From Oscillospiraceae bacterium (GTDB taxonomy: Bacteria > Bacillota > Clostridia > Oscillospirales > Oscillospiraceae), in NCBI GenBank assembly GCA_029065305.1, contig JAIEIQ010000349.1:1-8171 (forward strand): DNA of 8,171 bases, given 5' to 3'. Under the pieces are notes generated by a model. That model made no database searches. It was given only the letters and a program-made list of their open reading frames with translations, and was not told the origin of the DNA. The position numbers and the translations under genes were made by a program. Shown one piece after another: positions 5,438 through 8,171 of this stretch. Numbering within the stretch: position 1 is the first letter of the stretch; each line of letters opens with the position of its first letter.

Positions 5438-7150
5438 ATGAACCTCTCCACCGCCAGCAAGACCTTCCAGCTCCTCACCCGTATTCTGGACACCCGCTCC
5501 TCCACGGAGCCCTTCCTGCCCCCGGCCGGGGAGAAAAAGCCTCTGCCCCTCCGGCCGGCGGAGCAGCCCTTTCCGCGGTGCGCCCCGGAGTCCCAAGGCA
5601 TCCCCTCCGGCCATATCCAGCGCTTTCTGGAGGAGCTGGAGCGGACCGTGGCCCTGCACAGCGTCCTGATCCTGCGGAACGGGAGCCTCTTGTGCGCCGC
5701 CGCCCTCCGGGGCCAGTGGCTGGACGCCCCCAAGTACACCTTCTCCGCCTGCAAGAGCGTGGTCTCCCTGGCTATTGGCCTGCTGGAGGACGACGGCCTC
5801 CTCTCCCTGGAGGAGAAGGCGGCGGATATCTTCGAGGACCTGTGCCCTCCCGCCGCCAGACGGCGGCTGAAGGATTTGACGGTGGAGGACCTGCTGACCA
5901 TGCGCTCCGGGGTCCTCTTCACCGAGGCCGAGGCTCTGACGGAGGCCGACTGGGTCCGCCGGTTCCTCTCCGCCTCCACCAGGGGCGAGCCCGGCGGGGA
6001 GTTTGCCTACAGCAGCCTCAACACCTATATGCTCTCCGCCATTGTCCGCCGGAAAACCGGCGGAAGCCTGATGGACTTCCTGGAGGAGAGGCTGTTCACC
6101 CCCATGGGCATCACCGATGTTCTCTGGGAGACCTGCCCCATGGGCATTGAGAAGGGGGGCTGGGGCCTGTATATCCGGCCCGAGGATATGGCCAAGCTGG
6201 GCCAGCTGGTGCTGGACGGGGGCCTGTGGCGGGGACAGCGGCTGATCTCCCGGGACTATATCCAGCGCGCCGCCTCCCCCCACGCCCAGGCGCCGGAGAC
6301 CTGCGGGGACTACAACTACGGCTATCAGATCTGGGTGGGGCGGCGGGAGAACACCTTCCTGTTCAACGGGATGCTGGGGCAGAACGTCCTGGGGTTCCGG
6401 GACAACGGGATCCTCGTAGTCACCAACGCCGGGGAGGACACGGACTTTCAGGAGAGCCGCTACTTCGAGATCGTCAGCCGGTACTTCGGCGGGGCCTTCC
6501 CCGCCAGCCTGCCGGAGGACCCGGCGGCGCTCTCCGGGCTGGAGGAGACGGTCCGGCGGCTCTCCGACTACAGCCGCCCCCGGGAGGCCATCGGCCCGCT
6601 GGGGGACCCCTTCCTGCACCGGAGCTTTGCCGTCCGCGACCAGCGGGCCCCCTCCACGGGCCTGCTGCCCCTGGCCCTCCAGGCCCTCCACAACAACTAC
6701 ACCGCCGGGATCACCTCCATCGCCGTCAGCGTCCGGGGCGGACTGCCGGAGCTCCTCTACCGGGAGCGGGACGCGGTTCACCGCTTCCCGGTGGGACTGG
6801 GACAGCCGGTGATCACGGAGCTCCGCTTTCGGGGGGACTGCTACCAGACCGCGGTGCTGGGCCGGTTCACCCACGACGAGGAGGAGCGGCCGGTATTCGT
6901 AGTCCGGCTGGAGTTCCTGGAGACGCCCTGCACCCGGACGCTGAAGCTGATTCTGGACAGGGACGGCCTGCTCCTGCGGCAGACGGAGACGCCGGGGGTG
7001 CCCTATGTGTACGGCAAGCTGGCCCAGGCCGCCGCCGCGCCCCTGTACAAGCCCCTGCTGCTCATGGCGGCGGGGGGCGTGGAGGAGGATTTCCTCCTCT
7101 ATAAAACGCTGCAAATCCTCTCTCCGGAGCTGCGGTTCGTCCAGGAATAA
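5438..7150 (+). CDS. Class C beta-lactamase-family serine hydrolase with an unassigned C-terminal region
   Basis: The product has 570 residues. Residues about 45-345 are the beta-lactamase/transpeptidase-like fold (CubicO/EstB group). The nucleophile motif is SACK (Ser103 and Lys106), the second motif is YSS (Tyr191), and NGMLGQ (310-315) stands where the family has its third, glycine-rich motif. DLTVEDLLTMRSGV (146-159) is a typical family segment. The start has no signal peptide or transmembrane helix, so the protein is probably cytoplasmic, unlike true beta-lactamases and PBPs. Members act as esterases, amidases or D-amino-acid peptidases; the substrate cannot be read here. Residues about 350-570 are extra compared with minimal members and look like a beta-rich domain I do not recognise. 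The ATG at 5438 has AAGGGGG seven bases upstream and its own promoter, so the gene is probably monocistronic. The GC content is very high, which creates a long false frame on the other strand. Confidence 0.87.
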   Translation: MNLSTASKTFQLLTRILDTRSSTEPFLPPAGEKKPLPLRPAEQPFPRCAPESQGIPSGHIQRFLEELERTVALHSVLILRNGSLLCAAALRGQWLDAPKYTFSACKSVVSLAIGLLEDDGLLSLEEKAADIFEDLCPPAARRRLKDLTVEDLLTMRSGVLFTEAEALTEADWVRRFLSASTRGEPGGEFAYSSLNTYMLSAIVRRKTGGSLMDFLEERLFTPMGITDVLWETCPMGIEKGGWGLYIRPEDMAKLGQLVLDGGLWRGQRLISRDYIQRAASPHAQAPETCGDYNYGYQIWVGRRENTFLFNGMLGQNVLGFRDNGILVVTNAGEDTDFQESRYFEIVSRYFGGAFPASLPEDPAALSGLEETVRRLSDYSRPREAIGPLGDPFLHRSFAVRDQRAPSTGLLPLALQALHNNYTAGITSIAVSVRGGLPELLYRERDAVHRFPVGLGQPVITELRFRGDCYQTAVLGRFTHDEEERPVFVVRLEFLETPCTRTLKLILDRDGLLLRQTETPGVPYVYGKLAQAAAAPLYKPLLLMAAGGVEEDFLLYKTLQILSPELRFVQE

Positions 7151-7164
7151 GGCAAAAGAGGAAG

Positions 7165-7196
7165 AGACCGCCGGTCCCTGCAGGGGCCGGCGGTCT
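7165..7196. terminator. Hairpin between the convergent serine hydrolase and stalk-domain genes
   Basis: AGACCGCCGGTCCC (7165-7178) pairs with GGGGCCGGCGGTCT (7183-7196) around TGCA, with one G-T pair. On the minus strand CTTCCTCTTTT follows; on the plus strand there is no T run. It probably ends the minus-strand gene best and may act in both directions. Confidence 0.7.
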
Positions 7197-7204
7197 TCGG
7201 AAAT

Positions 7205-7924
7205 TCAGGAGAGCTTGATGTCGTAAATGCCGTAGGATTCATAGTTGGCGTCGTTCCTGTTGTCCTGGACCGTGTCCGCCACCAGAGTCAGCTTCAGGTT
7301 GGCCGCGCCGTTGAGGGGGACTGTAATGGTCTGGGGCGCACCGTCCCAGGTCAGGTCGTACTCCCCGGCGGAAACGCCGTCCAAAGCCACATACAGCTTC
7401 GCGTTGCGCTGGCGGCTGCCCACATGGCCGACGCTGAAGGTCATGCTCTGAGAGCCCTCGGTATTCCAGATGGCGCTGCCGTCATAGAAATCGCCATGCC
7501 AGGAACTCAAGCTGCTGTAGCTCCGGAGCACCACGCCTGCCTTATATGTCTTTCCGGCCACAGAGAAAGAGGCGTCCGCCTTGCTCCCGTCATAGAGGTC
7601 CGCGCCGTTCACCTGATAGGGCAGCGCTGCCGCCGCAGCCTGTCCCACATAGACAGTGTTGGTGCTGCCGTCCCAGGAGACCTCCTTGCCCAGAGCCTCG
7701 CCGATGGCGCGGACGGGCAGATAGGTGGTGCCGTTGGCCTGGAAGGGCTCCACTACATTGCCGGCGGCGTCCTTGGGGACGATCTCCTGGCCGTCAATGA
7801 CCAGCTTGATGTCCTTGTAGGTGACCTCCAGGGTCCGGGTGCCGCTGGCGGCTAACGCACCCATAGTAAACATACCCAGGCTCAGGGCCAGGGCCAGCGC
7901 GAGGGATAGGACATTCTTCTTCAT
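7205..7924 (-). CDS. Secreted stalk-domain (copper amine oxidase N-like) and NPCBM-like protein
   Basis: From ATG at 7924 the product has 239 residues. Residues 1-25 form a Sec signal peptide: two lysines, then a leucine/alanine-rich core, then GALA before the likely cleavage at Ala25/Ala26. Residues about 36-94 match the copper amine oxidase N-terminal/stalk domain, with VIDG, the NGTTYLPVRAIGEALG segment and VSWDGSTNTVYV. Residues about 100-239 resemble the NPCBM carbohydrate-binding module, including LYDGSKADASFSV, a central WHGDFYDGSAIWN region and the final YGIYDIKLS. It has no catalytic domain, sortase motif or SLH repeat, so it is probably released or loosely bound at the cell surface, perhaps holding glycans. 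The start at 7924 has AGAGGA 8 bases upstream; an in-frame start at 7963 would put 13 charged residues before the signal peptide and is rejected. The ligand is unknown. Confidence 0.85.
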   Translation of the reverse strand: MKKNVLSLALALALSLGMFTMGALAASGTRTLEVTYKDIKLVIDGQEIVPKDAAGNVVEPFQANGTTYLPVRAIGEALGKEVSWDGSTNTVYVGQAAAAALPYQVNGADLYDGSKADASFSVAGKTYKAGVVLRSYSSLSSWHGDFYDGSAIWNTEGSQSMTFSVGHVGSRQRNAKLYVALDGVSAGEYDLTWDGAPQTITVPLNGAANLKLTLVADTVQDNRNDANYESYGIYDIKLS

Positions 7925-7954
7925 GGTCTGCTTCCTCTTTTCCTTTTGTTTTTG

Positions 7955-7998
7955 GGGACACAAAAATTTGTCTTACCCCGCCGCAGGCAGGGTAAAAC
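7955..7998 (-). promoter_or_regulatory. Hairpin at the very 5' end of the stalk-protein mRNA, terminator- or attenuator-like
   Basis: In the minus-strand transcript GTTTTACCCTGCC (7998-7986) pairs with GGCGGGGTAAGAC (7982-7970) around a three-base loop, 13 bp with two G-U pairs. AAATTTTTG follows. Since transcription should start near 8001, the RNA would begin almost directly with this stem. It may protect the mRNA end or terminate part of the transcripts. I see no known riboswitch aptamer in the short leader. Confidence 0.5.
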
Positions 7999-8007
7999 TT
8001 CCCATTT

Positions 8008-8036
8008 ATTGTAGCATGTATTCCCATACGGCGCAA
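8008..8036 (-). promoter_or_regulatory. Extended -10 promoter of the stalk-domain gene
   Basis: On the minus strand TTGCGC (8036-8031) and TACAAT (8013-8008) are 17 bases apart, with TG directly before the -10 box (TGCTACAAT). An A/T tract, AAAAATTTT at about 8049-8057, lies upstream of the -35 box, where an UP element would sit. The start codon is about 77 bases downstream of the predicted transcription start. Confidence 0.65.
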
Positions 8037-8087
8037 GTGAAAACCTCGAAAATTTTTGCTTCCCGGGGGACATCAGACCCTGCGAAA

Positions 8088-8113
8088 GAGGCGCTGCCCG
8101 CAGGCAGCGCCTC
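8088..8113 (-). terminator. Hairpin terminator of the gene entering from the right edge
   Basis: GAGGCGCTGCC (8088-8098) and GGCAGCGCCTC (8103-8113) form a perfect 11-bp stem around CGCA. On the minus strand it follows a possible stop codon (8121-8119) by five bases and is trailed by TTTC. The T run is short, so efficiency is uncertain. Confidence 0.55.
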
Positions 8114-8118
8114 CAGCT

Positions 8119-8171
8119 CTATGGAATTGTCTCGGGATGGGCGGATCCGTCCTCCGGCTCGCTCTCCCCGT
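8119..8171 (-). CDS. Possible C-terminal end of a minus-strand gene, cut by the window edge
   Basis: One minus-strand frame from the right edge reads 16 residues, acidic and polar (ending in SAHPETIP), to TAG at 8121-8119. The GAG-rich codons fit a GC-rich coding gene, and the stop lies just before a strong hairpin, as expected for a gene end. This is too little sequence to identify a product, and another frame also stays open here, so this is a tentative call based on position. Confidence 0.35.
   Translation of the reverse strand, partial: GESEPEDGSAHPETIP

Noticed and set aside
5123..7114. A 663-codon open frame on the minus strand
   Set aside because: It lies opposite the serine hydrolase gene, which has catalytic motifs, a ribosome binding site and a promoter. 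The minus-strand product is a low-complexity Gly/Pro/Leu/Gln-rich sequence typical of the antisense of GC-rich genes.
7925..7963. An in-frame upstream ATG giving a 252-residue stalk protein
   Set aside because: It would place a charged 13-residue stretch before the signal peptide; the ATG at 7924 has a better ribosome binding site and a normal signal peptide start.
1..8171. A defence system, CRISPR array, prophage or transposon
   Set aside because: No repeat-spacer array, transposase, integrase, nuclease or phage-like gene is visible on either strand; all sizeable real genes are metabolic, regulatory, membrane or surface proteins.

Overview
This 8.2 kb window comes from a GC-rich genome. The gene families, the AGGAG-type ribosome binding sites and the sigma-A-like promoters suggest an anaerobic gut Clostridia member of the Oscillospiraceae type (Flavonifractor, Lawsonibacter or Intestinimonas relatives). 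That placement is an inference from gene content and style; there is no marker gene in the window.

The left half (1-4162) concerns arylacetate and aromatic amino acid metabolism. It opens inside iorB, the small subunit of indolepyruvate:ferredoxin oxidoreductase, which ends at a strong bidirectional hairpin. A convergent gene for an unrecognised small four-helix membrane protein follows. That gene and the next operon diverge from a 185-bp region holding two good promoters, whose -35 boxes lie in the two arms of one near-perfect palindrome. The rightward operon is paaK (phenylacetate-CoA ligase), a tandem ACT-domain protein, and a class I aminotransferase, closed by a hairpin terminator. Together with IorAB these enzymes can convert an aromatic amino acid to its arylpyruvate, aryl-acetyl-CoA and arylacetate, with the ACT protein as a possible amino-acid sensor.

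The middle (about 4168-5320) is visibly richer in A+T. It holds a flavin reductase-like gene and a divergent HxlR-family regulator. Their promoters overlap face to face on opposite strands and are surrounded by inverted and direct repeats that look like operators. The block is flanked by hairpins and may be a transferred redox-response islet. An unexplained palindrome lies downstream of the regulator.

The right part (5340-8171) returns to high GC. It carries a cytoplasmic class C beta-lactamase-fold serine hydrolase with a long C-terminal region I do not recognise, with its own extended -10 promoter. Convergent to it is a secreted protein built from a copper-amine-oxidase-N/stalk domain and an NPCBM-like domain. 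Its leader appears to start with a terminator-like hairpin. The window ends in what may be the last codons of another minus-strand gene, followed by its terminator.

I see no tRNA, rRNA, CRISPR array, insertion sequence or recognisable riboswitch.
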